Assembly (NCBI GenBank): GCA_947630665.1
Contig: CANRID010000001.1
Span: 1 to 64,000, forward strand
DNA length: 64,000 nt
Direction of reading: 5' to 3'
Source: an uncultured Bacteroidales bacterium
GTDB taxonomy: Bacteria; Bacteroidota; Bacteroidia; Bacteroidales; UBA932
Shown here: piece by piece, positions 1 through 11,975 of the stretch
Numbering within the stretch: the first letter of the stretch is position 1
How the letters are laid out: every line of letters begins with the position of its first letter
Program-made: the position numbers and the translations under genes
The notes under the pieces: generated by a model
Told to the model about the DNA's origin: nothing
The model's input: the letters and a program-made list of their open reading frames with translations, nothing else
The model's database searches: none

Positions 1-79
1 TGGGTGGATTTCTAATCAAAAGAACATTTCTCTTCAGTCTGTAGCACTTCGTGAGGGAAGTTGCGGATTTGAGGTAAGA
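1..79. other. Left edge, no gene recognised
   Basis: These bases lie beyond the stop codon of the carbonic-anhydrase-like gene. I see no start codon with a supported reading frame, no clear hairpin and no match to a known element. They may belong to the 3' flank of that gene or to a neighbour outside the window. Confidence 0.3.
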
Positions 80-598
80 TTAATCTTGTTTCGTTTTATA
101 CCATTCTTTGTACATCAGGTAGCCTTGGGCGTTCTTATGCGCCATCGCGCCGATTTCTTCCGTGCCTTCCTTCACTTTTCTGGCCGGTACTCCCGCATAG
201 ATACCCGGTTCCAGAACGCTGTTGCTCAATACGACCGCACCGGCAGCGATGATGGTATTGTCGGGAACCACGACATTGTCCATTAGAATGGCACCCATTC
301 CCACCAATACGTTATTTCCTATTTTCGCTCCGTGGATAATCGCATTGTGTCCTACGGAAACATCGTTGCCTATTTCGCAGACGGAGCGCCGGTAAAGCGT
401 ATGCAGGACGGCTCCGTCCTGGATATTTACCCGGTCGCCGATCTTAATCGTATTTACATCTCCCCGCAGGACGGTGCTGTACCAGATGCTGCAATCATCT
501 CCGATGGTTACATCTCCTATGATGGCGGCGTTTTCCGCCACGAAGCAGTTTTTTCCTATATCAGGTGTGCGACCGTTCAGTTCGCGTATAATCGCCAT
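80..598 (-). CDS. Gamma-carbonic anhydrase family protein (YrdA/PaaY-like)
   Basis: A 172-residue left-handed beta-helix protein made of hexapeptide repeats (for example IGDVTIGDDCSIW and VSVGHNAIIHGAKIGNNV), the usual size for the YrdA/PaaY/CaiE group. Three histidines that would bind the metal in gamma-carbonic anhydrases are present (His66, His84, His89). Family members bind zinc or iron, but many show no proven carbonic anhydrase activity, so the reaction is uncertain. It lies just beyond the rpoC terminator in the same direction, and a TAACTTTG element sits 20 bases before its ATG, so it is probably a separate cytoplasmic transcription unit. Confidence 0.85.
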   Translation of the reverse strand: MAIIRELNGRTPDIGKNCFVAENAAIIGDVTIGDDCSIWYSTVLRGDVNTIKIGDRVNIQDGAVLHTLYRRSVCEIGNDVSVGHNAIIHGAKIGNNVLVGMGAILMDNVVVPDNTIIAAGAVVLSNSVLEPGIYAGVPARKVKEGTEEIGAMAHKNAQGYLMYKEWYKTKQD

Positions 599-617
599 GA
601 CCCTAACATTTTAAAGA

Positions 618-625
618 CAAAGTTA
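618..625 (-). promoter_or_regulatory. Candidate -7 element for the carbonic-anhydrase-like gene
   Basis: Read on the minus strand this is TAACTTTG, a full match to the Bacteroidota -7 consensus TAnnTTTG, about 20 bases before the start codon. No TTTG is found at the expected -33 distance, so the call rests on the -7 box and on its position after the rpoC terminator. Confidence 0.4.
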
Positions 626-636
626 ATAAAATATAC

Positions 637-673
637 AAAACAGAGGCATCCGTTTTCGGATTACCTCTGTTTT
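637..673 (-). terminator. Terminator after rpoC
   Basis: A hairpin pairs 640-652 with 657-670: ACAGAGG with CCTCTGT and ATCCG with CGGAT around a TTTT loop, with a small internal mismatch. On the minus strand it is followed by a T-rich tract. It lies 15 bases past the rpoC stop codon and should end the long tRNA-tuf-rpoBC transcript. T residues flank both sides, so it could work in both directions. Confidence 0.8.
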
Positions 674-687
674 ATCGTATATGAAAC

Positions 688-3600
688 CTAATTTGCGGCC
701 TCTTCCTTCTCGCGTTTGGCCTTGGCCATGCGCTGATAATCGTCCATGGAAGCGACTACTAATTTCTCGTATTCCCTTTGGCCGGTGCCTGCAGGAATCG
801 GATGTCCGCAGATTACGTTTTCTTTAAGGCCTTCCAGCGTATCCACTTTGCCGTAAATAGCGGCTTCGCTCAGTACCTTGGTCGTCTCCTGGAAAGAAGC
901 GGCGGACATGAAGCTGCTGGTCTTCAAAGCAGCCCGGGTGATCCCCTGAAGTACCTGGTTGGAAGTGGCAGGAATGGCGTCCCGGGCTTCCACCGGTTTG
1001 AGATCCTGGCGTTTGAGAATGGAGTTCTCATCCCTGAGTCTCCGTACGGTAACGATCTGTCCGGCTTTGAGCGTTTGGGAATCTCCGGCATCCAGCACCA
1101 CTTTCTTATCCCAGATATTGTCGTTTTCCTGCATGAATTCCCATTTATCTACTAACTGCTCCGGCAGGAAACGGGTGTCGCCCGGATCCACGATCTCCAC
1201 CTTGCGCATCATCTGGCGAACGATGATCTCGAAATGTTTGTCGTTGATCTTCACTCCCTGCATCCGGTAAACCTCCTGCACTTCGTTCACGATATATTCC
1301 TGCACTTTGGTAGGACCCTGGATCGCTAAGATATCGGCCGGTGCAATCGCTCCGTCCGATAACGGCATTCCTGCCCGGACATAGTCGTTTTCCTGTACCA
1401 GGATTTGTTTGGACAGCGGAACCAGATATCTTTTTTCTTCTCCTGTCTTGGATTTGATGATGATTTCCCGGTTTCCGCGTTTGATTTTACCCATCTGCAC
1501 TTCTCCGTTGATCTCGGATACGATTGCCGGATTGGAAGGATTTCTGGCCTCGAACAATTCCGTAACGCGAGGCAGACCGCCCGTGATGTCGCCCGATTTG
1601 CCGATGGCTCTCGGGATTTTGATCAGGGTATCTCCCGCCTTTACTTTCTGATTGTTTTCTACCATGATATGGGCCCCAACAGGAAGGTTGTACTGCCTGA
1701 GTTCGTTGCCCTCTTGGTCGATAATGCGGATGGTAGGGTTTTTCGATTTGTCCCTGGATTCGATTACGACTTTTTCACGGTGCAATGAGTATTCGTCGGT
1801 AGCCTCTTCGCGGAAAGTAACGCCTTCGATCAGGCTGTCATAGGATACCTTACCCGCAGTTTCCGTAATGGTAATGGCGTTGTAGGCGTCCCATTCGCAG
1901 ATTTTATCTCCTTTTTTGACGGTATCTCCGTTTTTGAAATACAGGAGGGCTCCGTAAGGAATATTGTATTGGGATAGAGTAATGCCGGTATTGGAGTCCA
2001 CGATACGCATTTCGGCAGTACGCCCGATTACTACTTCATGGCTCTGGCCGTCTTCCCCTTCTTTAACGATCGTCCTCAGTTCCTCGAACTCCAGACGCCC
2101 GTCGTAGCGGGTGATGATTTCGCTCTCGGAAACGCTGCTGGAAGCCGTGCCTCCCACGTGGAATGTTCTCAATGTCAACTGTGTACCCGGTTCTCCGATA
2201 GACTGGGCCGCGATAACGCCCACCACTTCTCCTTTTTCCACCATCCTGCCGCGGGCCAGGTTCCGTCCGTAACATTTTGCGCACACTCCTTTTCTGGATT
2301 CGCAGGTAAGTACGGAGCGGATCTCTACGGATTCTATCGGGAGAGACTCTATAAGGGCCGCGATATCTTCCGTAATCTCTTCGCCGGCCCCGATTATTTT
2401 TTCGCCGGTGAGCGGATTATAGACATCATGAACGGTCGTCCTTCCCAAGATCCGGTCATAGAGCGACTCTACGATATCGTCTTTGTTCTTGATGGCCGTC
2501 GCAACGAGTCCTCTCAGCGTTCCGCAATCCTCTTCATTGATAATCACGTCATGGGAAACATCTACCAGACGGCGTGTCAGATAACCGGCATCGGCTGTTT
2601 TCAAAGCGGTATCCGCCAAACCTTTACGGGCGCCGTGCGTGGAAATGAAGTATTCGAGTACGGAGAGTCCCTCTTTAAAATTGGAAAGGATAGGATTCTC
2701 GATAATTTCCGCGCCCTGGGAGCCGGACTTCTGAGGCTTGGCCATCAGACCGCGCATTCCGCACAACTGACGGATCTGCTCTTTGGATCCGCGGGCTCCG
2801 GAATCCAGCATCATATAGACCGGATTGAAACCCTGATTATCCGTTGCGATCTGTTTTTCCACGATATTGGTCAGCCTGGAATTGGTGTTGGTCCAGATAT
2901 CTATGATCTGATTATACCTTTCATTATTGGTAATCAAACCGTTATTGTAGCTGAACTGAATGTTCCCCACAGCCTGGTATCCTTCTTCCACTAATTTCTG
3001 TTTTTCTTCCGGAATGATTACATCTTCCAGATTGAAGGACAGACCTCCCTTAAAGGCCATCTGATATCCGATATTCTTTATATCGTCCAGGAACTGGGAG
3101 GTTCTCGCCACTCCGGATACTTTGAGGACTTTACTGATAATATCGCGCAGCGATTTCTTTGTCAGGATTTCATTTATAAAGCCTACTTCCGGAGGTACTA
3201 CCTGATTGATTATCACGCGCCCGGCTGTAGTTTTAACCATGTGGAATCCTTTGGACGGATCGGTAGGATCTACCGGAAGACGGACTTCAATTTCCGCATG
3301 CAGGTCGAGCCGGCCTTCGTTATGGGCGATAATGATCTCCTCCGGGCCATAATACTTCATGTTTTCCCCTTTGACGCCTTTGCGGGGCTTGGTGATATAG
3401 TACAAGCCGAGTACCATGTCCTGGGACGGAACGGTAATAGGAGCGCCGTTGGCCGGATTCAGAATATTATGCGACCCCAGCATCAACAATTGCGCTTCCA
3501 GAATGGCAGCGTTGCCTAATGGGAGATGTACGGCCATCTGGTCTCCGTCGAAATCCGCATTGAAAGCCGTACAGGCCAGCGGATGCAACTGGATGGCTTT

Positions 3601-4968
3601 TCCTTCGATCAGTTTCGGCTGGAATGCCTGAATACCCAGACGGTGCAGGGTAGGGGCGCGGTTGAGCAGAACCGGATGCCCTTTCATTACGTTTTCCAGA
3701 ATGTCCCAGATTACCGGATCCTTGCGATCCACTATCTTCTTGGCGGATTTGACGGTCTTGACAATTCCCCTTTCGATCAGTTTCCGGATAATGAAAGGTT
3801 TGTATAATTCGGCCGCCATGTATTTAGGCAAACCGCATTCATGCATTTTAAGTTCCGGTCCTACTACGATCACGGAACGGGCCGAGTAATCCACCCTTTT
3901 ACCCAACAAATTCTGACGGAAACGGCCTTGTTTCCCTTTCAGACTGTCGGACAAGGATTTCAGGGTACGGTTCGCTTCGGTTTTTACCGCATTGGATTTT
4001 CTGGAATTATCGAACAGCGAATCCACAGCTTCCTGCAACATACGCTTCTCGTTCCTCAAGATCACTTCCGGAGCCTTTATCTCGATCAGCCTTTTCAAAC
4101 GGTTGTTACGGATGATAACCCTTCTGTAAAGATCGTTCAGATCGGATGTGGCGAAACGGCCTCCGTCTAACGGTACCAGCGGCCTGAGTTCTGGCGGGAT
4201 CACCGGAATGACTTTCAGGATCATCCATTCGGGACGATTGACATCCCGGGATTCGCGGAACGCTTCGATCACGCTCAATCTTTTCAATGCCTCCGCTTTC
4301 CTTTGCTGGGAAGTTTCAGTTTCTATCTTACTTCTCAGATCGTAGGACAAGTCGTCCAGATTCAAACGGGTCAAAAGCTTGTAAATCACTTCCGCCCCCA
4401 TTCCTGCTACGAATTTGTTGGGATCTTCGTCGTCCAACATCTGGTTTTCTTTGGGAAGATTGTCCAGAATATTCAGATATTCTTCCTCCGTGAGAAAATC
4501 CATTGCCTTTACGCCGTTATCCGCAGCGACACCCGGCTGGACTACGATATATCTTTCATAATAAATGATCGCATCCAGTTTTTTGGAAGGGATTCCCAGC
4601 AGATATCCTATTTTATTGGGAGTGGATCGAAAATACCAGATATGGGCTACCGGAACGGTCAGAGTGATGTGTCCCATTCTTTCCCTTCTCACCTTTTTCT
4701 CTGTCACCTCCACTCCGCATCGGTCGCAGATGATTCCTCTGTAACGGATCCTTTTATATTTTCCGCAATGACATTCGTAGTCTTTGGACGGCCCGAAGAT
4801 TCTTTCGCAGAAAAGGCCATCCCTTTCCGGTTTATAAGTACGATAGTTTACAGTTTCAGGCTTCAGAACCTCCCCGGAAGATCGTTCCAGGATCTCTTCC
4901 GGCGAAGCCAGCCCGATCGTTATCCGGTTAAAATTGCTTTTAACCTTAATCTCTTTCTTCAAAGACAT
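688..4968 (-). CDS. rpoC: DNA-directed RNA polymerase beta' subunit
   Basis: 1426 residues, normal for Bacteroidota. It forms the catalytic half of RNA polymerase with RpoB. The active-site magnesium loop NADFDGDQM has Asp472, Asp474 and Asp476. The N-terminal zinc-binding domain has Cys66, Cys68, Cys81 and Cys84. The second zinc site includes Cys889, Cys896 and Cys899 ([11 protein letters not shown]). The N-terminus has the usual [11 protein letters not shown] and the C-terminal part contains the bridge and jaw regions. It starts 37 bases after rpoB, is co-transcribed with it, and ends just before a strong hairpin. No truncation or frameshift. Confidence 0.98.
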   Translation of the reverse strand: MSLKKEIKVKSNFNRITIGLASPEEILERSSGEVLKPETVNYRTYKPERDGLFCERIFGPSKDYECHCGKYKRIRYRGIICDRCGVEVTEKKVRRERMGHITLTVPVAHIWYFRSTPNKIGYLLGIPSKKLDAIIYYERYIVVQPGVAADNGVKAMDFLTEEEYLNILDNLPKENQMLDDEDPNKFVAGMGAEVIYKLLTRLNLDDLSYDLRSKIETETSQQRKAEALKRLSVIEAFRESRDVNRPEWMILKVIPVIPPELRPLVPLDGGRFATSDLNDLYRRVIIRNNRLKRLIEIKAPEVILRNEKRMLQEAVDSLFDNSRKSNAVKTEANRTLKSLSDSLKGKQGRFRQNLLGKRVDYSARSVIVVGPELKMHECGLPKYMAAELYKPFIIRKLIERGIVKTVKSAKKIVDRKDPVIWDILENVMKGHPVLLNRAPTLHRLGIQAFQPKLIEGKAIQLHPLACTAFNADFDGDQMAVHLPLGNAAILEAQLLMLGSHNILNPANGAPITVPSQDMVLGLYYITKPRKGVKGENMKYYGPEEIIIAHNEGRLDLHAEIEVRLPVDPTDPSKGFHMVKTTAGRVIINQVVPPEVGFINEILTKKSLRDIISKVLKVSGVARTSQFLDDIKNIGYQMAFKGGLSFNLEDVIIPEEKQKLVEEGYQAVGNIQFSYNNGLITNNERYNQIIDIWTNTNSRLTNIVEKQIATDNQGFNPVYMMLDSGARGSKEQIRQLCGMRGLMAKPQKSGSQGAEIIENPILSNFKEGLSVLEYFISTHGARKGLADTALKTADAGYLTRRLVDVSHDVIINEEDCGTLRGLVATAIKNKDDIVESLYDRILGRTTVHDVYNPLTGEKIIGAGEEITEDIAALIESLPIESVEIRSVLTCESRKGVCAKCYGRNLARGRMVEKGEVVGVIAAQSIGEPGTQLTLRTFHVGGTASSSVSESEIITRYDGRLEFEELRTIVKEGEDGQSHEVVIGRTAEMRIVDSNTGITLSQYNIPYGALLYFKNGDTVKKGDKICEWDAYNAITITETAGKVSYDSLIEGVTFREEATDEYSLHREKVVIESRDKSKNPTIRIIDQEGNELRQYNLPVGAHIMVENNQKVKAGDTLIKIPRAIGKSGDITGGLPRVTELFEARNPSNPAIVSEINGEVQMGKIKRGNREIIIKSKTGEEKRYLVPLSKQILVQENDYVRAGMPLSDGAIAPADILAIQGPTKVQEYIVNEVQEVYRMQGVKINDKHFEIIVRQMMRKVEIVDPGDTRFLPEQLVDKWEFMQENDNIWDKKVVLDAGDSQTLKAGQIVTVRRLRDENSILKRQDLKPVEARDAIPATSNQVLQGITRAALKTSSFMSAASFQETTKVLSEAAIYGKVDTLEGLKENVICGHPIPAGTGQREYEKLVVASMDDYQRMAKAKREKEEAAN

Positions 4969-5005
4969 ATTTTTATTATTTCTAATTATCGAATACTCGG
5001 TTGAA

Positions 5006-8000
5006 TTAATCCAGATTTACGCTCAATCCCAGTCCGCGAAGCTCATGAAGCAGAACGTTCAGCGACTCCGGAATTCCCGGCGTAGGCATCGGATCTCCTT
5101 TAACAATAGCTTCGTAAGCCCTGGATCGGCCCACTACGTCATCGGATTTGATGGTCAGAATTTCCTGTAGGATATTGGATGCGCCGAATGCCTCTAACGC
5201 CCATACCTCCATTTCTCCGAAACGCTGTCCTCCGAACTGCGCTTTTCCGCCCAAAGGCTGCTGGGTGATCAAGGAGTAAGGACCTATTGAACGGGCATGC
5301 ATCTTGTCATCTACCATGTGGCCCAGCTTAATCATGTAAATGACTCCCACTGTCGCCGGCTGGTCGAACAATTCGCCGGTACCTCCGTCCCGCAGGTAGG
5401 TCTTGCCGTATCTCGGCAAACCCGCCTTGTCGGTGTATTCGCAGATATCCTCCAAGGAAGCTCCGTCGAAAATCGGAGTCGCGAATTTCAGTCCCAGCTC
5501 TCTGCCGGCCCAACCTAATACGGTTTCATAAATCTGTCCCAGGTTCATACGGGACGGTACTCCTAACGGATTCAATACGATATCCACAATGGAACCGTCT
5601 TCCAAGAACGGCATATCCTCGTCCCTGACTAATTTGGCCACGATACCTTTATTCCCGTGGCGTCCGGCCATTTTATCGCCTACCCGGATCTTTCTTTTCT
5701 TGGCTACATATACTTTCGCCAATTGCATAATGCCGGTCGGCAGTTCGTCTCCGATGGTCAGATTGTATTTGATCCTCTTTAATTCGGCATCGTATTCCTT
5801 ATGGGCGATCAGATAATTATTGATCAACTGCTTGATCATATTATTCGCATTCTTGTCTCCCGTCCATTTGGTAGGATTGATGTTTTCGTAATCGATACCG
5901 TTCAGCATTTCCCGGGTAAACGGACTTCCTTTGGCTATGATCTCCACTCCGTACAGATCGTTGACGCCCTGGGATTCTTTCTTATCCGTCAGCACCATGA
6001 GTTTGTCGAGGAATTTTTCCCTGAGCGCACCGGCTTTCCGGTTGAACTCGTCTTCGGCCTGCTGAACCTGTATCTTGATATTGTTCTTGCCCTTCTTGCC
6101 GCCCGTCTCTTTTCCTACCTGCGTGAACAATCTCTTGCCTATAATGGTTCCCGACAGAGAAGGGGATGCTTTTAGGGAGGCATCCTTCACATCTCCCGCT
6201 TTATCTCCGAAAATCGCCCGCAGCAATTTTTCTTCCGGAGACGGATCGCTTTCGCCTTTAGGAGTGATCTTCCCGATAAGGATATCCCCCGGTTCCACAT
6301 TGGCCCCTATACGGATAATACCGTTCTCGTCCAGATCTTTGGTAGCCTCTTCGCTTACATTCGGAATATCGGAAGTAAGTTCCTCCATTCCCCGTTTGGT
6401 ATCCCTCACTTCCATGATATACTCATCTACATGGATGGAAGTGAAGATATCCTCCCGGATAATCCTTTCGGACAATACGATGGCATCCTCGAAATTATAA
6501 CCTTTCCACGGCATGAACGCCACTTTCAGATTCCTTCCTAAAGCGAGTTCCCCGTTTTGGGTGGCATACCCCTCGGTCAGTATCTGTCCCAGAGTCACTT
6601 TATCGCCTTTTTTCACGATCGGTTTCAGGTGAATGGAAGTACTCTGGTTGGTTTTCCTGTATAAAGGCAGTTTATAGACGGTTATTTCCGGTTCGAAACT
6701 TACGAACTTTTCTGCTTCCGTCCTTTCATATTTCACATGAATTTCATTCGCATCCACATACACGATTTCCCCTTTTCCGGTGGCGCAAACCTGTGTACGG
6801 GAATCTTTTACGACCGGTCCTTCGAGACCCGTACCCACGATAGGGGCTTCCGGACGGATGATCGGCACCGCCTGCCGCATCATGTTGGATCCCATCAATG
6901 CGCGGTTGGCATCGTCATGCTCGAGGAACGGAATCAGGGAAGCCGCGATGGAGGCGATCTGGTTCGGAGCCACATCCATCAGATGGACTTCTTCTTTGCT
7001 TACTACCGGATAATCCGCTTCGAAACGGCATTTGATCCTTTCATCGGTCAGGTTGCCTTCTGCGTCCAGATGCGCGTTTGCCTGAGCCACCATCTTATCC
7101 TCCTCTTCTTCCGCGCTCATATACACGCATCCCTTAGGAGACATATCGACTTTCCCGTTTTCCACTTTTCTGTATGGAGTTTCGATAAAGCCCAGATCGT
7201 TGATTCGCGCATATACGCACAAAGAAGAGATCAGTCCGATATTCGGTCCTTCCGGAGTCTCGATAGGGCAAAGTCTTCCGTAATGAGTATAATGCACGTC
7301 CCGGACTTCGAAGCCCGCTCTGTCTCTGGACAATCCTCCCGGGCCTAAGGCGGAGAGCCGCCTTTTATGAGTCATTTCCGCCAGGGGATTGGTCTGGTCC
7401 ATAAATTGGGACAGCTGGCTGGTGCCGAAGAAAGAGTTGATAACGGAAGAAAGGGTCTTGGCATTGATCAGATCTATCGGGGTAAATACTTCGTTGTCCC
7501 TTACGTTCATCCTCTCCCGTATAGTCCTGGCCATACGCGCCAGACCTACGCTGAACTGGTTGGCCAATTGCTCGCCTACCGTACGGATTCTCCGGTTGCT
7601 CAGATGGTCGATATCATCCACTACGGCTTTCGAATTGATAAGCTGGATCAGATATCGGATAATCTCGATGATATCCGCTTTCGTAAGTACCCGCACATCC
7701 GAAGGTGTGGACAGATTCAGTTTGCGGTTCAGACGGTAGCGGCCCACGTCTCCCAAATCGTATCTTTTGTCCGAGAAGAATAATTTATCGATCACATCCC
7801 GGGCGGTAGCTTCGTCAGGCGGTTCCGAGTTGCGCAACTGGCGGTAAGTATAGAAGATCGCTTCTTTTTCCGAGTTACACTGGTCTTTCTGCAAAGTATT
7901 GTGAATGATAGCGAAATCGCTCGCATTGGCATCGTCTTTATGTACTAAGATCGTACTTACCCCCGATTCCAGAATATCGTCTATATGTTCTTCTGCGAGA

Positions 8001-8827
8001 ATGGTTTCCCTATCTATAATTATTTCGTTCCGTTCGATATAGACCACTTCTCCGGTATCTTCGTCCACGAAATCTTCGTTCCAGGTCTTCAATACCCTTG
8101 CGGCCAGTTTGGAACCGATGCATTTTTTCAGGTTGGCTTTGGTTACTTTTACTTCGTTAGCCAGTCCGAAGATATCGAGAATGTCTTTATCGCTTTCAAA
8201 GCCGATAGCCCTGAGCAGCGTGGTGACAGGTAATTTCTTCTTACGGTCGATATATGCATACATCACGTTGTTGATGTCGGTGGCAAATTCGATCCACGAC
8301 CCTTTGAAAGGGATGATGCGCGCCGAATATAATTTCGTCCCGTTGGCGTGCAGGCTTTGTCCGAAAAATACGCCCGGAGAACGGTGCAGTTGAGAGACCA
8401 CTATACGCTCGGAGCCGTTGATAATGAAGGTGCCCCGGGGTGTCATATAAGGAATGGTCCCTAAATAAACGTCCTGAATGACGGTATCGAAATCTTCGTG
8501 TTCAGGATCGGTACAATACAGCTTGAGTTTGGCTTTGAGAGGGACGCTATATGTAAGACCTCTGTCCAAGCACTCGTCCATAGAGTAACGTGGCGGGTCG
8601 ATGAAATAGTCAATAAATTCCAGAACAAAATTGTTGCGGGTATCCGTGATTGGGAAGATCTCCTGAAAAACCTTGAATAAGCCTTCATTCCTACGGTTTT
8701 CCGCTGTGGTATCTAGTTGGAAAAAGTCTTTGAAAGACTTTAATTGCACTTCTAGAAAATCCGGATACTCTAAGAGTGATTTAGAAGTCGCGAATGTAAT
8801 CCGCTGATTATTTGTATTTTGCGACAT
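5006..8827 (-). CDS. rpoB: DNA-directed RNA polymerase beta subunit
   Basis: 1273 residues, full length for the phylum. The rifampicin-binding cluster reads [20 protein letters not shown], and the residues matching E. coli Asp516, His526 and Ser531 are the sensitive-type ones, so no classic resistance change is visible. The [13 protein letters not shown] and [12 protein letters not shown] motifs are intact. It follows rplL after a 109-base spacer that holds an attenuator-like hairpin and precedes rpoC by 37 bases, the conserved bacterial order. Confidence 0.98.
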   Translation of the reverse strand: MSQNTNNQRITFATSKSLLEYPDFLEVQLKSFKDFFQLDTTAENRRNEGLFKVFQEIFPITDTRNNFVLEFIDYFIDPPRYSMDECLDRGLTYSVPLKAKLKLYCTDPEHEDFDTVIQDVYLGTIPYMTPRGTFIINGSERIVVSQLHRSPGVFFGQSLHANGTKLYSARIIPFKGSWIEFATDINNVMYAYIDRKKKLPVTTLLRAIGFESDKDILDIFGLANEVKVTKANLKKCIGSKLAARVLKTWNEDFVDEDTGEVVYIERNEIIIDRETILAEEHIDDILESGVSTILVHKDDANASDFAIIHNTLQKDQCNSEKEAIFYTYRQLRNSEPPDEATARDVIDKLFFSDKRYDLGDVGRYRLNRKLNLSTPSDVRVLTKADIIEIIRYLIQLINSKAVVDDIDHLSNRRIRTVGEQLANQFSVGLARMARTIRERMNVRDNEVFTPIDLINAKTLSSVINSFFGTSQLSQFMDQTNPLAEMTHKRRLSALGPGGLSRDRAGFEVRDVHYTHYGRLCPIETPEGPNIGLISSLCVYARINDLGFIETPYRKVENGKVDMSPKGCVYMSAEEEEDKMVAQANAHLDAEGNLTDERIKCRFEADYPVVSKEEVHLMDVAPNQIASIAASLIPFLEHDDANRALMGSNMMRQAVPIIRPEAPIVGTGLEGPVVKDSRTQVCATGKGEIVYVDANEIHVKYERTEAEKFVSFEPEITVYKLPLYRKTNQSTSIHLKPIVKKGDKVTLGQILTEGYATQNGELALGRNLKVAFMPWKGYNFEDAIVLSERIIREDIFTSIHVDEYIMEVRDTKRGMEELTSDIPNVSEEATKDLDENGIIRIGANVEPGDILIGKITPKGESDPSPEEKLLRAIFGDKAGDVKDASLKASPSLSGTIIGKRLFTQVGKETGGKKGKNNIKIQVQQAEDEFNRKAGALREKFLDKLMVLTDKKESQGVNDLYGVEIIAKGSPFTREMLNGIDYENINPTKWTGDKNANNMIKQLINNYLIAHKEYDAELKRIKYNLTIGDELPTGIMQLAKVYVAKKRKIRVGDKMAGRHGNKGIVAKLVRDEDMPFLEDGSIVDIVLNPLGVPSRMNLGQIYETVLGWAGRELGLKFATPIFDGASLEDICEYTDKAGLPRYGKTYLRDGGTGELFDQPATVGVIYMIKLGHMVDDKMHARSIGPYSLITQQPLGGKAQFGGQRFGEMEVWALEAFGASNILQEILTIKSDDVVGRSRAYEAIVKGDPMPTPGIPESLNVLLHELRGLGLSVNLD

Positions 8828-8855
8828 TGTTATTTGGTTGGTTGAAAATAAACTT

Positions 8856-8898
8856 AAAAAAACGACAAAAAGGTTTAGGGCCTATTTGCCCTAAACCT
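8856..8898 (-). terminator. Attenuator-like terminator between rplL and rpoB
   Basis: A perfect 11-base-pair stem (8871-8881 with 8888-8898; AGGTTTAGGGC and its complement) with a 6-base loop. On the minus strand it is followed by TTTTGTCG and a run of seven T. It lies after rplL and before rpoB inside an otherwise continuous operon. In other bacteria partial termination here lowers RNA polymerase subunit output relative to L7/L12, and the same role is likely here. How much transcription reads through cannot be judged from the sequence. Confidence 0.8.
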
Positions 8899-8936
8899 GA
8901 GAATTTTTCCCGCATGAATGATACGGGAAGCGAAGT

Positions 8937-9317
8937 TTATTTAACTTCAACTTCTGCGCCCGCTTCTTCAAGTTGTGCTTTTACTTGCTCGGCCTCTGCC
9001 TTAGCCACTTTTTCCTTAATGGCTTTAGGAGCGGCATCCACTAAATCCTTCGCTTCTTTCAAACCAAGACCGGTGATTTCCTTCACGATTTTTACAACTT
9101 GTAATTTCGCCTGACCGGCTGATTTGAGGATAACGTCGAATTCGGTTTGCTCGGCAGCGGCGGCGGCTCCGGCTCCTGCGGCTGCAGGACCGGCAACAGC
9201 GACAGCAGCGGCTGCAGGCTCGATTCCGTATTCTTCTTTTAGAACTTTAGCCAATTCTTGTACATCTTTTACAGAAAGGTTTACTAATTCTTCTGCAAAT
9301 TTTTTGATATCTGCCAT
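8937..9317 (-). CDS. rplL: 50S ribosomal protein L7/L12
   Basis: 126 residues with the expected three parts: an N-terminal dimerisation helix pair (from about [18 protein letters not shown]), an Ala/Gly-rich hinge around residues 35-57, and a C-terminal domain with the factor-binding pattern [18 protein letters not shown]. Several dimers bind L10 to form the ribosome stalk that recruits elongation factors. It follows rplJ by 33 bases. The terminator-like hairpin downstream allows it to be made in excess over RpoB. Confidence 0.97.
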   Translation of the reverse strand: MADIKKFAEELVNLSVKDVQELAKVLKEEYGIEPAAAAVAVAGPAAAGAGAAAAAEQTEFDVILKSAGQAKLQVVKIVKEITGLGLKEAKDLVDAAPKAIKEKVAKAEAEQVKAQLEEAGAEVEVK

Positions 9318-9350
9318 GGTTGTTTGTTTTTTTTATGTGTTAATTATTTT

Positions 9351-9875
9351 TTATTCTTTTTCTGATAATGTTTTTACGATTCCTGCGATTTTGCCGCCGC
9401 CCTGTGCCTGAAGAGCCGATATGACATTCTGCATAGGGGATTGCAGCAAACCGATAATATCGCCGATAAGTTCTTCGCGGGACTTGATATTGACTAACGT
9501 CTCCAGATTTTCGGCGCCGATATATGCGCATTCCTGCACTAAAGCTCCTTTGAGAACCGGTTTGTTGTTTTCTGCACTGAATTCTTTGATAAGTCTGGCA
9601 GGTGCGTTGGCGGTCTCCGCAAACATTATAGCCGTAGAACCGTTAAGGATATTCTCAAATTGGTCCAAACCTTCTATTTCTCTTTTCTTCAGAGCTTTGA
9701 AGAATAAAGTATTTTTTACGACAACCAATTTGATTTGTTTCTCAAAGCAAGCGCGACGCAACTTGGTAGTTACCTCGGCGTTGAGGCCGGCGATATCGGT
9801 AACGTAAAAGTTGGGCGTCCGTTCCAGTTGCGCTGAGATATTTTCAATAATTTGTAATTTTTCTTCTTTTCTCAT
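9351..9875 (-). CDS. rplJ: 50S ribosomal protein L10
   Basis: 174 residues, normal length. It has the L10 N-terminal rRNA-binding domain (KLRRACFEKQIKLVVVKNTL) and a C-terminal helix that carries L7/L12 dimers. It forms the base of the ribosome stalk. Only 14 bases separate it from rplA upstream, so there is no room here for the long L10 leader used for autoregulation in gammaproteobacteria; any feedback control must act elsewhere. Confidence 0.96.
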   Translation of the reverse strand: MRKEEKLQIIENISAQLERTPNFYVTDIAGLNAEVTTKLRRACFEKQIKLVVVKNTLFFKALKKREIEGLDQFENILNGSTAIMFAETANAPARLIKEFSAENNKPVLKGALVQECAYIGAENLETLVNIKSREELIGDIIGLLQSPMQNVISALQAQGGGKIAGIVKTLSEKE

Positions 9876-9889
9876 AACAGATTATTTTA

Positions 9890-10591
9890 TTATTCAGCAG
9901 CACCGGAGGTCTTGCTATCCACACAGATTCCGGGGCCCATGGTAGAGGATAAAAATACGCTCTTTACATAAGTGCCCTTAAGTGCCTGCGGTTTAAGTTT
10001 TATAACGGTATTTAAAAACTCGGTGGCGTTTTCGGCTAATTTCACGGCATCGAAAGATACTTTACCGATGCAGGCATGAACGATGCCTTGTTTGTCGACT
10101 TTAAAGTCTATTTTACCGGCTTTAACCTCTTTAACCGCTTTCCCGATTTCCATGGTGACTGTACCCGTTTTCGGGTTCGGCATCAGGCCTCTCGGACCGA
10201 GGATTCTACCGATGGCACCTATTTTAGCCATTACGGACGGAGTACAGATAATGACATCCACATCTGTCCAGCCTCCTTTGATTTTTTCGATATATTCGTC
10301 CAATCCGACAAAATCCGCTCCGGCCTCTTTGGCCTCGGTTTCTTTGTCAGGGGTACACAAAACCAGTACGCGGGTTTCTTTTCCTGTTCCGTGAGGAAGC
10401 GTCACAACACCGCGAACCATCTGATTGGCTTTACGGGGATCAACACCCAGACGAACAGCGATATCTACCGAAGCATCGAATTTGGTGAAGGAAGTCTCCT
10501 TTACCAAAGCGCACGCTTCCGACAGCCTGTACTGTTTGCCTGCCTCTATCTTAGACTCTGCTACTTTTTGATTTTTAGTTAGCTTACTCAT
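9890..10591 (-). CDS. rplA: 50S ribosomal protein L1
   Basis: 233 residues, full length. It has the L1 signature region [18 protein letters not shown] and the conserved core [21 protein letters not shown]1 binds 23S rRNA to form the mobile stalk at the tRNA exit site, and in many bacteria it represses the rplKA mRNA. It lies 12 bases after rplK in the same operon. Confidence 0.97.
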   Translation of the reverse strand: MSKLTKNQKVAESKIEAGKQYRLSEACALVKETSFTKFDASVDIAVRLGVDPRKANQMVRGVVTLPHGTGKETRVLVLCTPDKETEAKEAGADFVGLDEYIEKIKGGWTDVDVIICTPSVMAKIGAIGRILGPRGLMPNPKTGTVTMEIGKAVKEVKAGKIDFKVDKQGIVHACIGKVSFDAVKLAENATEFLNTVIKLKPQALKGTYVKSVFLSSTMGPGICVDSKTSGAAE

Positions 10592-10603
10592 AGCGTGTGA
10601 TAT

Positions 10604-11050
10604 TTAATTTACATCGGCAGGAAATGTTCCTTCTACATTAATACCCATACTGCGTGCCGTTCCTGCAACCATGCTCATCGCGGATTTCAAGGTAAATGCG
10701 TTCATATCCGGCATTTTGTCCTGCGCTATCGCGCGAATCTGATCCCAGGTGACGGATGCGACTTTTTTACGGTTCGGTTCCGCCGATCCCGATTGTATTT
10801 TGGCTGCCTCTTTAAGCTGTACCGCTACAGGGGGCTGCTTTACTACAAACGTAAAAGACTTATCACTGAATACGGTGATAATCACTGGCAATACCTTACC
10901 GGCTTTGTCTTGGGTACGGGCATTAAATTGCTTGCAAAAATCCATAATGTTAACACCCTTGGAACCCAAGGCCGGACCTACGGGAGGGGATGGATTTGCG
11001 GCGCCGCCTTTAATCTGCAATTTAATGAATGCGGCAATTTCTTTAGCCAT
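10604..11050 (-). CDS. rplK: 50S ribosomal protein L11
   Basis: 148 residues. It has the proline-rich N-terminal domain ([17 protein letters not shown]) that contacts GTPase factors and thiopeptide antibiotics, and the C-terminal rRNA-binding domain with [10 protein letters not shown]11 forms the GTPase-associated centre with 23S rRNA. It sits 14 bases after nusG, the usual order. Confidence 0.97.
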   Translation of the reverse strand: MAKEIAAFIKLQIKGGAANPSPPVGPALGSKGVNIMDFCKQFNARTQDKAGKVLPVIITVFSDKSFTFVVKQPPVAVQLKEAAKIQSGSAEPNRKKVASVTWDQIRAIAQDKMPDMNAFTLKSAMSMVAGTARSMGINVEGTFPADVN

Positions 11051-11064
11051 AACAATTCGATTAT

Positions 11065-11622
11065 TTATTCTTTAACTACTTGAACAAAATTGAGTTCCAA
11101 TATAGTCTTCCTTCCGAAGATCTTGACCATCACTTTCAGTTTCCTTTTGTCTTCTATGATTTCTTCGATCGTTCCGTCAAAACCGTTGAAAGGACCGTCG
11201 ATGACTTTGACTGCCTCTCCTATAATGAAAGGGGTTATGTTCTCTTCGTCCTTGTCCATCAACTCGTCCACCCTGCCCAGGATGCGGTTGACTTCCGACT
11301 GGCGGAGCGGAGTAGGTTCCTTTTCCTTGCTGCCTTGTTTTTCCGAAAGAAATCCGGATATATGGGGCAGGTTACGGATGATATGCTGGATCTCTCCGGT
11401 CAATGCCGCCTCTATAAGGATATAGCCCGGATAGAATATTCTCTCCATGCTAACCTTTTTACCGTTTTTAACCTGGTAAATTTTTTCGGTAGGAATCAGG
11501 ACTTGGGAAACATAATCTTCGAGGCCCAATCTTTTGACCTCGTTTTCTATATATTCCTTTGCCTTCTTTTCCTTCCCTCCGGCAGCGCGGACAACATACC
11601 ACTTTTTGGCAATTTCACTCAT
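11065..11622 (-). CDS. nusG: Transcription termination/antitermination factor NusG
   Basis: 185 residues. The N-terminal NGN domain ([20 protein letters not shown], then [17 protein letters not shown]) binds RNA polymerase. The C-terminal KOW domain ([20 protein letters not shown]) binds NusE or Rho. It sets elongation rate and couples transcription to translation. It starts 3 bases after the secE stop codon, so the two are translationally close. Confidence 0.96.
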   Translation of the reverse strand: MSEIAKKWYVVRAAGGKEKKAKEYIENEVKRLGLEDYVSQVLIPTEKIYQVKNGKKVSMERIFYPGYILIEAALTGEIQHIIRNLPHISGFLSEKQGSKEKEPTPLRQSEVNRILGRVDELMDKDEENITPFIIGEAVKVIDGPFNGFDGTIEEIIEDKRKLKVMVKIFGRKTILELNFVQVVKE

Positions 11623-11625
11623 GAC

Positions 11626-11820
11626 TTAGTACAACATGTTATAAATAAATGTCATTATGTTCTTGAACGCAAGGTCCATCGCAAAAATGACAATCGCAAA
11701 AATCAAGGAAGCAACCATAACGACAATGGCAGAACTCTGCAACTGGGGCCAGGTAGGCCAGCTGACTTTTTTTGCTAACTCGATGTACGACTCTTTGAAA
11801 TACAAAGCAATTTTGTTCAT
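11626..11820 (-). CDS. secE: Preprotein translocase subunit SecE
   Basis: 64 residues, the short single-span form of SecE. It has an amphipathic N-terminal helix (KESYIELAKKVSWPTW, with the conserved SWP) and one membrane segment at about residues 28-50. With SecY and SecG it forms the protein-export channel in the inner membrane. It lies between tRNA-Trp and nusG, its usual place. Confidence 0.95.
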   Translation of the reverse strand: MNKIALYFKESYIELAKKVSWPTWPQLQSSAIVVMVASLIFAIVIFAMDLAFKNIMTFIYNMLY

Positions 11821-11899
11821 TTTGTTTTGATTATGACAACGGCAGTGGAAGCTTTGCTGTTATCCGATTTAAAAAACCAAACCGTAACATCTGGTCTTG

Positions 11900-11970
11900 C
11901 AGGGGCAGAGCGATTCGAACGCCCATCAACGGTTTTGGAGACCGCTATTCTACCCTTGAACTATGCCCCT
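11900..11970 (-). tRNA. tRNA-Trp (anticodon CCA)
   Basis: A cloverleaf can be folded: acceptor stem AGGGGCA with TGCCCCT, discriminator G, anticodon loop CTCCAAA (anticodon CCA) and T loop TTCGAAT. The 3' CCA tail is not encoded. It lies inside the tuf-secE spacer and must be cut out of the operon transcript. Confidence 0.95.
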
Positions 11971-11975
11971 AAATA

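Noticed and set aside
2038..2994. A long plus-strand reading frame of 318 codons inside rpoC
   Set aside because: It lies wholly within the antisense of a clear rpoC, has no family resemblance, and similar antisense frames occur throughout this codon-biased operon.
9876..9889. L10 leader for ribosomal protein autoregulation
   Set aside because: Only 14 bases separate rplA and rplJ, too short for such a leader.
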